The notes under the pieces: generated by a model
What the model was told of the DNA's origin: nothing
The model's database searches: none
The model's input: the letters and a program-made list of their open reading frames with translations, nothing else
Part shown: positions 25,433 through 33,875 of the stretch, piece after piece
How the letters are laid out: each line of letters begins with the position of its first letter
How positions within the stretch are numbered: the first letter of the stretch is position 1
Translations under genes and position numbers: made by a program
NCBI GenBank assembly: GCA_045862995.1
Contig: BTVX01000007.1
Coordinates: 1 to 64,000 of the forward strand
Length of the DNA stretch: 64,000 bases
Reading direction: 5' to 3'
Source of the DNA: UBA2387 sp019454665
GTDB lineage: Bacteria > Armatimonadota > Fimbriimonadia > Fimbriimonadales > Fimbriimonadaceae

Positions 25433-26425
25433 ATGATGAATCCTCTGGCGACTGCCGAACGTATGGAAGGATTACCACAACAAACCGGATCGGTCCCCGG
25501 GTCGTCTAAGAAGAGGATTCGCACTCGGGAGGCTGAGACGCGAGACCATCGGACAATGCTAGCCGCTCGGCCGTCCATCGGGCCAGAGGCGAGGCGCATG
25601 GATCAAGACAACGGCATCCCAAGCTACTTCGGCAAACTCACTCAGGCCCCTTTGCTGGGCGCCGAGGAAGAGATGGTGCTGACGCGTGCCGCTCGAAAGG
25701 GCGACATGGAGGCGCGACAGCGCCTCATCGAGTGCAACATGAGGCTCGTCATCAACGTGGCGAAGTCCTACCGGAGCCGAGCCATCCCCCTGGAAGACCT
25801 GATCCAGGAAGGCGCGATCGGCCTGATGCACGCGACCGAACGCTTCGATCCCGAGCGTGGCTACCGCTTCTCGACCTATGCCACCCACTGGATTCGCCAA
25901 GCCATCAGCCGCGCCATAGACAACAAGTCCAAAGCGATCCGCCTGCCCACGCACATCTCGCAGAGCCTCCGGAAGATCGAACGCGAACGCGCGCGACTGA
26001 TGCGCGAGACGGGCCAGGAACCCACCGTCGAGCAGATCGCGACGGGTTTGGAGATGACTCCCGCCCGAGTCCAGGCGCTGCTGCAGACGTCTCAAGAAGT
26101 CCTCAGTCTGGACATGGCCGTTGGCGAGAGCGGCAACACCACCCTCGGAGGCATGATCCGCGACGAAGCCACCGACGACCCCGAGGCCGCCGCGATTTCC
26201 CAAGAGGCGGCCGACGAACTGCGCGAGATCATTGACCAACTCAGCGAACGCGAGAGGCGCATCATGCGTCAGAGGTTCCACCTCGATTCGCCGGAGGATT
26301 TGGACAAGGACCTTTCCAAGGACCTGAGCCTCTCACGCGAACGCCTCCGCCAGATCGAACTCCAGGCGATCAAGAAGCTCAGGCTCTTGGCTCAGCGAAG
26401 GCGGCTACGCGACATCCCGAGCTAG
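25433..26425 (+). CDS. Sigma-70 family RNA polymerase sigma factor (RpoD/SigA-like)
   Basis: A 330-aa sigma factor, group 2 by length. It has region 1.2 (SYFGKLTQAPLLGAEEE), region 2 (NMRLVINVAKSY, IPLEDLIQEGAIGLMHA, the -10-reading helix RFSTYATHWIRQAI), region 3 and region 4. In region 4 the usual TLEEVG-type helix-turn-helix lead is replaced by a short acidic stretch (SPEDLDKDLSKDLSLS) before RERLRQIE. The N-terminal ~55 residues are low-complexity, and the ATG at 25598 is an alternative start. It converges on lepB with a 4-bp overlap. Confidence 0.85.
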   Translation: MMNPLATAERMEGLPQQTGSVPGSSKKRIRTREAETRDHRTMLAARPSIGPEARRMDQDNGIPSYFGKLTQAPLLGAEEEMVLTRAARKGDMEARQRLIECNMRLVINVAKSYRSRAIPLEDLIQEGAIGLMHATERFDPERGYRFSTYATHWIRQAISRAIDNKSKAIRLPTHISQSLRKIERERARLMRETGQEPTVEQIATGLEMTPARVQALLQTSQEVLSLDMAVGESGNTTLGGMIRDEATDDPEAAAISQEAADELREIIDQLSERERRIMRQRFHLDSPEDLDKDLSKDLSLSRERLRQIELQAIKKLRLLAQRRRLRDIPS

Positions 26426-27309
26426 TCCGTCGAACGCCATCGGCTCACAGGGAACCAGATGAACTCCGACCGGCCGATCACGTTCTCGCGCTTGGCAAGG
26501 CCCCAAACCCGCCCGTCCGAGCTGTAATCCCGGTTGTCGCCCATGAACAGCAGGTGGCCCTTGGGGATCTTGGCCGCTGGGCTCTCCAGCAATTCGGTCG
26601 CCATTTCGGGTGTCGTGGCCTGATACCGCTCGGCGACCATCCCATGGGCGTTGGCGACGTCCCCGAAGTAGACCACGGGCCAATACTCGCCGTTCCGTTC
26701 GACCAGCTTGAAGTTGCGCTTGATGCGGAACGACTGCTCGCTCTCGGTCTGCGGCGAGCCGTCGGCGTTCAGGTACGAAACGAACGGCTCGTCCACGCGC
26801 TGCCCGTTGCGATAGAGCACGTCGTCCCGAATCTCGACCAGATCGCCTTCCACACCGACGCAGCGCTTGATGAAGTCAATCTCAAGTCCCTTCTGGTAGT
26901 CGTACAGGGCGTAGTCGGGCGGGCGGAACACGACGATGTCGCCGACCTTGGGGTTCGAATAGCGGTACACAGCCTTGTTGGCGACAATGTAATCCTGCAA
27001 CTGAAGCGTGTTCAGCATCGAACCGCTCGGTATCTTGAACGTCTGGATGCCGAACGGCCGGATGAGCATGAACACGAAGACGCCCGCATAGACGATCGCG
27101 TCGAAGACCTCGTTGAAGATGCGCGCAAACGCGAACAGGCCCGTCCGCTTGTGCGCCGGCGTGTTCCTCAGAATGGGGAACAGCGCCACACGCAACACCG
27201 TGCACACGGCAACGACCACGAGCACTTGGCTCAGGGGGGTGCGCGCGAGCTTGTCCACCATGTCGCTGCCCGCAGGGGGGGCAGCCGTTTGCGCGAGGAA
27301 CGAGATCAC
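26422..27309 (-). CDS. lepB: Signal peptidase I
   Basis: A 295-aa membrane protease that removes signal peptides. Two N-terminal membrane segments (about 27-48 and 70-88) precede the catalytic domain. The Ser nucleophile is in IPSGSML, the general-base Lys in FIKRCVG, and box E reads MGDNRDYSSDGR. The region around residues 175-240 is longer than in minimal LepB proteins. Following trmD and rplS is a common bacterial order and supports the assignment. GTG start. Confidence 0.93.
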   Translation of the reverse strand: MISFLAQTAAPPAGSDMVDKLARTPLSQVLVVVAVCTVLRVALFPILRNTPAHKRTGLFAFARIFNEVFDAIVYAGVFVFMLIRPFGIQTFKIPSGSMLNTLQLQDYIVANKAVYRYSNPKVGDIVVFRPPDYALYDYQKGLEIDFIKRCVGVEGDLVEIRDDVLYRNGQRVDEPFVSYLNADGSPQTESEQSFRIKRNFKLVERNGEYWPVVYFGDVANAHGMVAERYQATTPEMATELLESPAAKIPKGHLLFMGDNRDYSSDGRVWGLAKRENVIGRSEFIWFPVSRWRSTD

Positions 27310-27330
27310 CTGTTTCGCCTAACCCCCGCG

Positions 27331-27684
27331 CTAGCGGCGGAGTTCCTTGAGGCGGGCCTTCTTGCCGACCTTGTCGCGAAGGAAGTAGAGCTTGGCGCGG
27401 CGAACCTTGGAATGCCGCGTGATCTCGAACTTCGCCACGTTCGGCGAGTGAACGGGGAACGTGCGCTCGACGCCGACGCCGCTGGCGATCTTGCGGACCG
27501 TGATGGTCTCCGCGATGCCGCCGTGCTTGATGGCGATGATCGTGCCTTCGAACTTCTGGATGCGCTCTTTGCCGCCTTCGCGGACTTTCACGTGGACGAT
27601 GACCGTGTCCCCCGGACGGAACGCGGGGAGATCGGTCTTGATCAGGTCCTTGACCACGGACTCGAGGATGGCTGCCTTCGACAT
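27331..27684 (-). CDS. rplS: 50S ribosomal protein L19
   Basis: A 117-aa protein, full length for L19. The conserved FRPGDTVIVHVKVREGGKER segment, the FEGTIIAIKHGG core and the basic tail RRAKLYFLRDKVGKKARL are all present. It sits at the 30S-50S interface. An AGGA ribosome-binding site 7 nt before ATG shows this gene uses a leader. It lies 73 bp after trmD. Confidence 0.97.
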   Translation of the reverse strand: MSKAAILESVVKDLIKTDLPAFRPGDTVIVHVKVREGGKERIQKFEGTIIAIKHGGIAETITVRKIASGVGVERTFPVHSPNVAKFEITRHSKVRRAKLYFLRDKVGKKARLKELRR

Positions 27685-27757
27685 GTGTATTCCTGGGCCA
27701 GAGGCCGAGGTCGGTGCAGGACCGGCACGGCTTGGCGGGCGACGCTCTGGTCGCGAC

Positions 27758-28474
27758 CTAAGATGATAGCCGATTCGAGTCGCCCTTTTCCAGTCGGACC
27801 CGGGTCAAAAGGTCGGGACGTCTCTGGCGCGTGGACCTGAGGCTCTCGCGCCGACGCCACTCGGCGATGGCCTTGTGGTCACCCGACAGGAGCACCTCGG
27901 GCACAGGCAGCCCCTCGTACTCGGGCGGGCGAGTGTAGTTGGGGGGGCCGAGCAGCCCATCGCCCGAGTGGCTGTCCTGCTCCAAGCTGCCCGGGTCTCC
28001 GAGAACCCCCGGCACCAAGCGGCCCACGGCATCCGCCATGACCAACGCCGGCAGCTCGCCGCCGGTCAGAATATAGTCCCCGATGCTGAGCCGGTGCGTG
28101 GCGTGTCGCTGGACGAATCGCTCGTCAAACCCTTCGTAGCGCCCGCAGGCGAACACGACGTGCTCGAATCGGCTGAGTTCGCAGGCGACTTCCTGCGTGA
28201 ACGGATGGCCGGCGGGATCGGTGGCGACGACCGCAGATCCTTCGGTGGGTTCGAGGCTGGCGAGGGCCAACGCGAGGGGCTCGACCTTCATCAGCATCCC
28301 CGGCCCGCCGCCATAGGGGGTGTCGTCCACGGTGCGGTGCCGGTCGTAGGCGAAGTCGCGAGGGTCGGCCACCTCGACGGAGATGAGGCCCCGCTCCACG
28401 GCCCGACCCAGCACGCTCGCGCCGAAGCACGCGCGAACCAACTCGGGGAACAGGGTGACGAAGCCAAACCGCAC
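27758..28474 (-). CDS. trmD: tRNA (guanine37-N1)-methyltransferase
   Basis: A 238-aa SPOUT methyltransferase that uses SAM to make m1G37 and prevent frameshifting. It has FVTLFPEL at the start, DDTPYGGGPGMLMK, CGRYEGFDERF, and the trefoil-knot segment SIGDYILTGGELPALVMAD, followed by the C-terminal tRNA-binding domain with YTRPPEYEG. The GTG at 28474 is selected over the TTG at 28507 because the family starts at this residue and a TACCAT box lies 6 nt upstream. Confidence 0.94.
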   Translation of the reverse strand: MRFGFVTLFPELVRACFGASVLGRAVERGLISVEVADPRDFAYDRHRTVDDTPYGGGPGMLMKVEPLALALASLEPTEGSAVVATDPAGHPFTQEVACELSRFEHVVFACGRYEGFDERFVQRHATHRLSIGDYILTGGELPALVMADAVGRLVPGVLGDPGSLEQDSHSGDGLLGPPNYTRPPEYEGLPVPEVLLSGDHKAIAEWRRRESLRSTRQRRPDLLTRVRLEKGDSNRLSS

Positions 28475-28480
28475 GCGCCG

Positions 28481-28486
28481 ATGGTA
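28481..28486 (-). promoter_or_regulatory. -10 box of trmD, leaderless type
   Basis: TACCAT on the minus strand, 6 nt before the GTG at 28474. It lies just upstream of the acylphosphatase stop codon's far side, so trmD may have its own promoter inside the operon. Confidence 0.4.
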
Positions 28487-28490
28487 CCGG

Positions 28491-28769
28491 TTAGCGCGTG
28501 AGTCCAATGCGGAACGTGGTCAGCGAGGGCTCGTCTGGCTCCTCGTAACGGGCGACTTCGTCCACTCGCCCGGGACCCCGACGCAACGCCGCGAAGAAGT
28601 CCTCCAGCAGCTCGGCAGATTCGCACTGGGCGAAGCCTTCGACGGCTCCATCGCGTCGGTTCCAGACTTCGCCGGTGAGGCCGCGCAACGCGGCCTCGCG
28701 CAGGACATGGGCTCGAAAGCCCACGCCCTGCACGTGGCCGCGCACGATGAACCTAGCGGCCCGTGGCAC
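28491..28769 (-). CDS. acyP: Acylphosphatase
   Basis: A 92-aa enzyme hydrolysing acyl phosphates. The signature RGHVQGVGFRAHV carries the phosphate-binding loop and catalytic Arg, and the Asn is found in VWNRRDGAVEG. GTG 28769 gives the standard length of ~90 residues and lies 17 nt inside the end of the upstream metalloprotease gene, implying coupled expression. The longer reading frame to 28988 is antisense-free but lies within that gene and is not plausible protein. Confidence 0.85.
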   Translation of the reverse strand: MPRAARFIVRGHVQGVGFRAHVLREAALRGLTGEVWNRRDGAVEGFAQCESAELLEDFFAALRRGPGRVDEVARYEEPDEPSLTTFRIGLTR

Positions 28770-31383
28770 CGTTCGGCAGACGGCTCTCCTGTGCGGCCAG
28801 GATGCGATCCACGACGGCCTCTCGGTCCGCCGCGCCGTGGAAGCAATCGGGACCGTGGTTGTGCGCCGTGTGGATGAAGAACGGGAACGCCTGAGGCGAA
28901 CTCGCGGCAGCGGGGGCGGCTGCCTTCGGGTTGAGGATGTCTTCGATCCGCCGCGCGCTCTCGGCGAAGTGCAAGCGCGACGCCGCATCCGTCGCCCGCT
29001 TAGACGCCGACTCGGACGCCTTCTTCAGGTCCGTCAACTTGGATCGCCAGTATCCGGCGGCATCCGTTCGCGTGCGTCCGCTGCCGTTCAGTCGGCCTTC
29101 CACGGTGTCCAGATAGGCGCGTTGCAGGTTGCGGCGGAACAGCGAGACGGTCGGCGCGGGCGCGTTCAGTTCGCTCCAAATGGCGGCTTGCACGTCCGCG
29201 ATCACCTCGGGCGCCGTGTAGACGTTCGCCGCGCCATGCTGCGCCTGCAGGTCGTAGAGCCGTGTGAAGCGACCCTCGCTGAGCAGGCTGGACATGAGCG
29301 AGCGGGGCAGCGAGAGCAACCGGTTCTGGGCCCCCATCGGTTCGATGCGCTGCAGGATCTCGTTGGGCGCGAGCCACGCCGGCGACTGGAACGCATGTTG
29401 GGCCAGGAAAGCGACGGCTTCCTTCTGCTTGGCCTTGGGGATCGGGGTGAACACGGCGCCTCCGCGACCGGCGTGGTAGTCGGTCTCGACGATGCCGCCC
29501 ACATAGCCCGCCACGTGGGCGAGTTCCGTCGAGCGCTGCCCCAGCAGTTCGCCGTACATGGTGGCCAGATAGGAGTAGTCCTCGCCGAACTTGGTGGTCG
29601 CGGGGATCAGCATCTTCATGATGCGCTCGAGGTTGGCCAGTCCCAGCCCCGTCGCGGCCATCGGGTCGCTGCCGATGTCCTCGGTCTGGGTCATGGGGTC
29701 GAGCCCGGGGAAGTTGCCGAACCGCAGGCGCGGGTCGTTGACCTGCCGCGAAGCGATCAGATCGAGTTGGAACCGCTCGCCTTCGGAAGATCGCGCGTCA
29801 ATGGGCTTGTAGCCCCACTCGATGGCGAACTTGTCGTAGTGCGAAACGATGGACATCAGCGCGGTGTCGTCTCCCGGTTGGGCGACGTAGTTGAACCTCG
29901 CGTAGTCCATGATGCTGGCCGAAAGGCCGTTGGCTCGCGTGAACGCGCCGTCGCGAAGTTGCGCCACGGTGAAGCTCGAGCTGGCCTTGAAGTTGTGCTG
30001 GAGGCCCAACGTGTGGCCGACCTCGTGCGCGGCGACGTAACGCACCAGCTCGCCCATCACGTCCTCCGGCAAGGGAAGCGTCTTCGCCTTGGGGTCCATG
30101 TGCCCGACTTGGACGAAGTACCACGCCTCAAGCAGCTTGAGGATGTCGTGCCAGAAGATGATGTGGGCCGAAATGATCTCGCCGCTCCGCGGGTCGTGAA
30201 CGTTCGGGCCCATGGCGTTGGCGACGGGTTGCGGGGCCCATCGGATGACGTTGTACCGCGCGTCCTCGGGGTGCCAATTCGGGTCCTCCTCAAGGGTGGG
30301 CGCGTTCTTGGCTTGGATGGCGTTCTTGAACCCGGCCTGCTCGAACGCGGGCTGCCAGTCCTCGACGCCCTTCTTGATGTACGACCGCCATTGCTCGGGA
30401 ACCTCGCGGCTGATGTAGTACACGATGGGCTTGACCGGCTCGCTGACCTCGGCGGTCGGGTCCTTCTTCTCCAGTCGGTGCCGGTTGATGAACGCCTGCT
30501 CGTCCACGCGGTTCTTGGGCGCACCGTAGACGGTGAACCCACGCGTGAAGTAACCCACACGAGAGTCGGCCAGCCGCCCGCGCATCGGCGTTTCGGGGAG
30601 CAGAATCAAGCTGTAGTGCACCAGGCACGTCGCGGCCGAAGCATCCGAGCCGCCGAGCCCGAGCAGGGCGGCAAGCGGGTTCGACTGACCCCGGTTCGCC
30701 ACCATGAACGTGAGCGTCGAACGCGTCTCGACATTGGTCGGAAAGGCGCGCATGGATTCGACCCAGCTGCGGCCCGGGTCCACGCCTGCTCCGCCGACCT
30801 GGGCTCGTGCCGAAAAATCGGGCGGGTCGCTGGTGAACAGGCTGGTGACGTCCACCACCGCCTCACCCTCCTTGCCCTCGGCTTCGACGTTGAACGTCAT
30901 GACGATGGGGGGCCGCGTGGCGGCCTCGACGGCCTTGGTCAGCGCAGGCCCGGCGTCGCCCGATGACCTCACCGAATAGTCGATCACGTGCAGGTAGATC
31001 TTGTTGAGCCTTCGCGAGAAGCGCACCACGCGGTCGCCCACGAACGTGCCGCCATAGCCTCGGTTGGTCGGCACTTCGGCGATCTCGGTGGACCAGAAAA
31101 AGTCCCGGCCAAGAAGGTCTTTGGGAATCTCCCAGTACCACTTGTTCTCGACCTCATGGACCTTGAACACGCCGGCCTGAGTCTTGGCGTCCTTGGTGAC
31201 CACCTCCTCGTACGGCTTGGGGTCGCCCGGCTTGCGCTGGGGCTTCGGCGGCTCTTGGGGCTTCTGCTCCTGTTTGGGGGGCTCCTGCTTGGGCGGGTCC
31301 TGCTGGGCCCAGCCCGGTGCGGCGGCGAAGGCAAGCCCCACAGCGAGGGCCAGGGTGAAGATGGGTTGTGCTCGTCGAATCAA
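28753..31383 (-). CDS. Secreted zinc-dependent metalloprotease (DUF5117/DUF4953 type)
   Basis: An 876-aa exported protease. A signal peptide (LIRRAQPIFTLALAVGLAFA) is followed by a Pro/Lys/Gln-rich linker (about 28-65), a DUF5117-like domain, and the zinc site HEVGHTLGLQHNF with the downstream Met-turn-like SASIMDYARFNYVA. The C-terminal ~300 residues are helical (DUF4953-like). It probably degrades extracellular protein. TTG 31383 is chosen: GGAGG lies 7 nt upstream, whereas the ATG at 31419 has no such site and would weaken the signal peptide. Confidence 0.85.
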   Translation of the reverse strand: MIRRAQPIFTLALAVGLAFAAAPGWAQQDPPKQEPPKQEQKPQEPPKPQRKPGDPKPYEEVVTKDAKTQAGVFKVHEVENKWYWEIPKDLLGRDFFWSTEIAEVPTNRGYGGTFVGDRVVRFSRRLNKIYLHVIDYSVRSSGDAGPALTKAVEAATRPPIVMTFNVEAEGKEGEAVVDVTSLFTSDPPDFSARAQVGGAGVDPGRSWVESMRAFPTNVETRSTLTFMVANRGQSNPLAALLGLGGSDASAATCLVHYSLILLPETPMRGRLADSRVGYFTRGFTVYGAPKNRVDEQAFINRHRLEKKDPTAEVSEPVKPIVYYISREVPEQWRSYIKKGVEDWQPAFEQAGFKNAIQAKNAPTLEEDPNWHPEDARYNVIRWAPQPVANAMGPNVHDPRSGEIISAHIIFWHDILKLLEAWYFVQVGHMDPKAKTLPLPEDVMGELVRYVAAHEVGHTLGLQHNFKASSSFTVAQLRDGAFTRANGLSASIMDYARFNYVAQPGDDTALMSIVSHYDKFAIEWGYKPIDARSSEGERFQLDLIASRQVNDPRLRFGNFPGLDPMTQTEDIGSDPMAATGLGLANLERIMKMLIPATTKFGEDYSYLATMYGELLGQRSTELAHVAGYVGGIVETDYHAGRGGAVFTPIPKAKQKEAVAFLAQHAFQSPAWLAPNEILQRIEPMGAQNRLLSLPRSLMSSLLSEGRFTRLYDLQAQHGAANVYTAPEVIADVQAAIWSELNAPAPTVSLFRRNLQRAYLDTVEGRLNGSGRTRTDAAGYWRSKLTDLKKASESASKRATDAASRLHFAESARRIEDILNPKAAAPAAASSPQAFPFFIHTAHNHGPDCFHGAADREAVVDRILAAQESRLPNGATGR

Positions 31384-31513
31384 TGCGGATCCTCCAGACG
31401 CGAGGCCCCATTTTCGCACCTCGGCAACACGTTGTGCATCGGTGCCCGCAAGATGGGGCTGTCGCGTCTGGATTCTTACGCTCGCGAACGTGGGAATCGT
31501 GCCCGGACGTGGA

Positions 31514-32413
31514 TCAATCGAGCGGCTTCAGACCCGCCTCGATCTCCGCCCGCCTGGGCTCGAGGAACGGAGGCAGCGCCAGCCGCTCGCCGAGATGCTC
31601 GGGGTCTTCGTCCGAGGCGAACCCCGGTCCATCGGTCGCCAACTCGAACAGCGTCCCTCCCGGCTCGCGGAAGTACAGGCTCTGGAAGTAGTACCGGTCA
31701 ATCAGGCCCGACGTGCGAAAGCCCATCCCCTCGAGGACGCTCTGCTTGGCCAACAACTCGGCGGTGTCCGCGACCCGAAACGCCACGTGGTGCACCCCGC
31801 CCGCACCGAGCCGACCCGTCATCTCGAACTCCTCCGAGACCAGGCGAACCCGGCCGTACGTCCCGTTCAGCGCCTCCAGCGTCGAGTCGTCCTTGGCTTG
31901 GTAGCCGAGCACTTCCTGCAAGACGCCTGCGGTCGAGGTGGGTCTCAGGCTGGCCAGATCCACTCCCAGGATGCCGACGATGGCGGCTTCCGGGGGGGCG
32001 ACCTGCGTCCAAGGCTGCGACTGGACCTCGCGTCCTGCGACCTCTTCGAGCTCCAAGCGCTGGCCTTCGGGGTCCATGAACAGGATGGAGCCCTCGCTCG
32101 GAAACAGCTCGACGCCGTGGGAGGTCAGCCGCTCGCGCCAGTATTCTGTGGAACCGTCGGGGATGCCGAACGTGGTCAGCGTGGCGAACCCGAGGCCGGG
32201 CCGATTGGCGCTGATCAGCGGCCAGTCGAAGAACGTCATGTCCGTTCCGGGGCTGCCCGCCTTGTCCGCGTAGAACAGGTGGTACGCCTTGACGTCGTCC
32301 TGATTGACGCTCCTCTTGACGAGGCGGAGCCCCAAGACGCCCGTGTAGAAGTCTCGGTTGTTCCGGATCTTGGCGGTGACGGCGGTGACGTGGTGAATGG
32401 AATGCGAGTTCAT
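31514..32413 (-). CDS. Glyoxalase-fold ring-cleaving dioxygenase (MhqO/MhqA-like)
   Basis: A 299-aa protein of two tandem VOC repeats. The first opens IHHVTAVTAKIRNNRDFYT with LGLRLVKRSVNQDD, and the second has GAGGVHHVAFRV and GTLFELATDGPGF. The His in each repeat and the Glu in LFELA form the metal site. Related proteins cleave hydroquinone or catechol rings or detoxify quinones and electrophiles. The divergent neighbour, 143 bp away, is the Y-family polymerase. Confidence 0.85.
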   Translation of the reverse strand: MNSHSIHHVTAVTAKIRNNRDFYTGVLGLRLVKRSVNQDDVKAYHLFYADKAGSPGTDMTFFDWPLISANRPGLGFATLTTFGIPDGSTEYWRERLTSHGVELFPSEGSILFMDPEGQRLELEEVAGREVQSQPWTQVAPPEAAIVGILGVDLASLRPTSTAGVLQEVLGYQAKDDSTLEALNGTYGRVRLVSEEFEMTGRLGAGGVHHVAFRVADTAELLAKQSVLEGMGFRTSGLIDRYYFQSLYFREPGGTLFELATDGPGFASDEDPEHLGERLALPPFLEPRRAEIEAGLKPLD

Positions 32414-32541
32414 GGCTGATTCAACCCGAAGCCGAGTCGCCGCGTTTCGAGCGAGAGGCGTTAGGCATGAATGGGGGCTTGGGCCTTCCGCACCACGATG
32501 GCCGGGTCGAGGAGCCGGGGCTCGTCCATGCGGGTTGCTTG

Positions 32542-32547
32542 TATAAT
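32542..32547 (+). promoter_or_regulatory. -10 box of the Y-family polymerase gene
   Basis: A consensus TATAAT, 9 nt before ATG 32557. No good -35 hexamer is present at 16-18 bp. The inverted repeat at 32559-32576 begins 12 nt downstream, in a repressor-friendly place. Confidence 0.6.
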
Positions 32548-32556
32548 GAAGGACTG

Positions 32557-33822
32557 ATGGTAGACGGACATCTACCCATGATGGAGCGGGACCGACGTCC
32601 GCTCCGCAGCCTGTTCCTCGACCTGAACTCGTACTTCGCCTCGGTCGAGCAGCAGGAGCACCCCGAGTTGCGGGGCCGCCCCGTTGGCGTCGGCGCGGTC
32701 GAAGCCGAGAGCGGCACGATCATCGCGGCCTCCTATGAAGCGAAGGCGTTTGGCGTCCGGACCGGAACCAAGGTGGGCGAGGCGCGTCAACTGTGCCCAG
32801 AAATCGTGTTGGTCCACGGCAACCACAAGACGTACGCCGCCTACCACAACGCGATCCTCAAGGCCGTCGAAGACGTGTTGCCCGTCGAGAAGGTGCGGAG
32901 CGTGGACGAAATGTCCTTCCGGCTGATCGGCGAGGAGGCCGAGCCCGCGCGTGCCATCGAACTCGCCAAGGCGCTCAAGGGCATCATCCGCGAGCGTGTG
33001 GGCGAGTGCCTGCGGTGCTCGATCGGCATCGCTCCGAACACGTTTGTGGCCAAGCTGGGCACGGAGATGCAAAAGCCCGATGGCCTGGTTCTGATCGAAG
33101 GGCACGAACTGCCCGATCGGCTCGCATGCCTTCGCCTAACGGACTTCACGGGAATCAACCGACGCATGGAGATTCGGCTCCAAGCCCACGGCATCTTCAC
33201 GGGTGCCGACCTGTGCCGCGCGAGTCAGGACCTCCTCCATCGCGCGTTCGGTTCGGTGATCGGCGAGCGGTGGTGGTATCTGCTCCGTGGCTACGAACTG
33301 GTCGAGGAGCCCACTCAGCGCCGCACCCTGGGGCATTCTCATGTGCTGCCGCCCCGCTTGAGGACCGAAGAGGGAACCCGGGAAGTCCTCCTCAGGCTGC
33401 TTCACAAAGCCGCCGCCCGATTACGAGCCGAGGGGCTCTGGGCCGAGGGCATGGCCGTCAGCGTGCGCGGCATCCGGCAGAACTGGTCGTTCAAGACCCG
33501 CATGCCGCCGACGCAGGACACGCACACGATGCAGGAGCACGTCTTGAGGGCTTGGCCCCAGCGAACGTTCGCAGCGCCGATTCAGGTCGGCGTGACGTTC
33601 TACGATCTGAAGCCCTCCGCCGAGGTGACGCCGAGCCTCTTCGACTCGACGGTCGAACGCGCCGACCTGAGCCGAGCGGTGGACAAGCTCAATCACAAGT
33701 TCGGGAAGAACTCTGTCTTCCTCGCCGGGATGGAGCACGCCAAAGACACCGCGCAGGAGCGCATCGCGTTCAACAAGACGCAGCTGTTCAGCGAAGGGAA
33801 GGACGACAACGTGGTCGAGTAA
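32557..33822 (+). CDS. Y-family (translesion) DNA polymerase
   Basis: A 421-aa DinB/ImuB-superfamily polymerase that copies past damaged DNA. Catalytic carboxylates are in LFLDLNSYFASVEQQ and RSVDEMSF. The fingers region is GVRTGTKVGEAR, the helix-hairpin-helix region follows, and the little-finger domain occupies about 250-400. The terminal NKTQLFSEG includes a QLF that could bind the beta clamp. DLN instead of DMD places it in the divergent DinB-like group. Start options are ATG 32557 or 32578. Downstream is a strong hairpin. Confidence 0.85.
   Translation: MVDGHLPMMERDRRPLRSLFLDLNSYFASVEQQEHPELRGRPVGVGAVEAESGTIIAASYEAKAFGVRTGTKVGEARQLCPEIVLVHGNHKTYAAYHNAILKAVEDVLPVEKVRSVDEMSFRLIGEEAEPARAIELAKALKGIIRERVGECLRCSIGIAPNTFVAKLGTEMQKPDGLVLIEGHELPDRLACLRLTDFTGINRRMEIRLQAHGIFTGADLCRASQDLLHRAFGSVIGERWWYLLRGYELVEEPTQRRTLGHSHVLPPRLRTEEGTREVLLRLLHKAAARLRAEGLWAEGMAVSVRGIRQNWSFKTRMPPTQDTHTMQEHVLRAWPQRTFAAPIQVGVTFYDLKPSAEVTPSLFDSTVERADLSRAVDKLNHKFGKNSVFLAGMEHAKDTAQERIAFNKTQLFSEGKDDNVVE
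32559..32576. promoter_or_regulatory. Perfect inverted repeat, candidate damage-response operator
   Basis: GGTAGA-CGGACA-TCTACC, 6-bp arms with a 6-nt spacer, just downstream of the TATAAT of a translesion-polymerase gene. The geometry is that of a dimeric repressor site such as LexA, but the sequence does not match the Gram-positive or enterobacterial LexA boxes. Confidence 0.45.
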
Positions 33823-33828
33823 AGCGAA

Positions 33829-33856
33829 CGGGGCGCGACCGAATGGCCGCGCCCCG
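33829..33856. terminator. Bidirectional hairpin between convergent genes
   Basis: CGGGGCGCG and CGCGCCCCG form a perfect 9-bp stem around a 10-nt loop, between the polymerase stop (33822) and the stop of the convergent surface-protein gene (33876). No T-run is present on either side. Confidence 0.6.
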
Positions 33857-33875
33857 CTGGAATGGATGGGTCGCC

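Noticed and set aside
28675..30966. A 763-codon open frame on the plus strand
   Set aside because: It is antisense to the zinc metalloprotease, which has a full zinc motif, signal peptide and ribosome-binding site. The frame is open only because of GC-rich codon structure.
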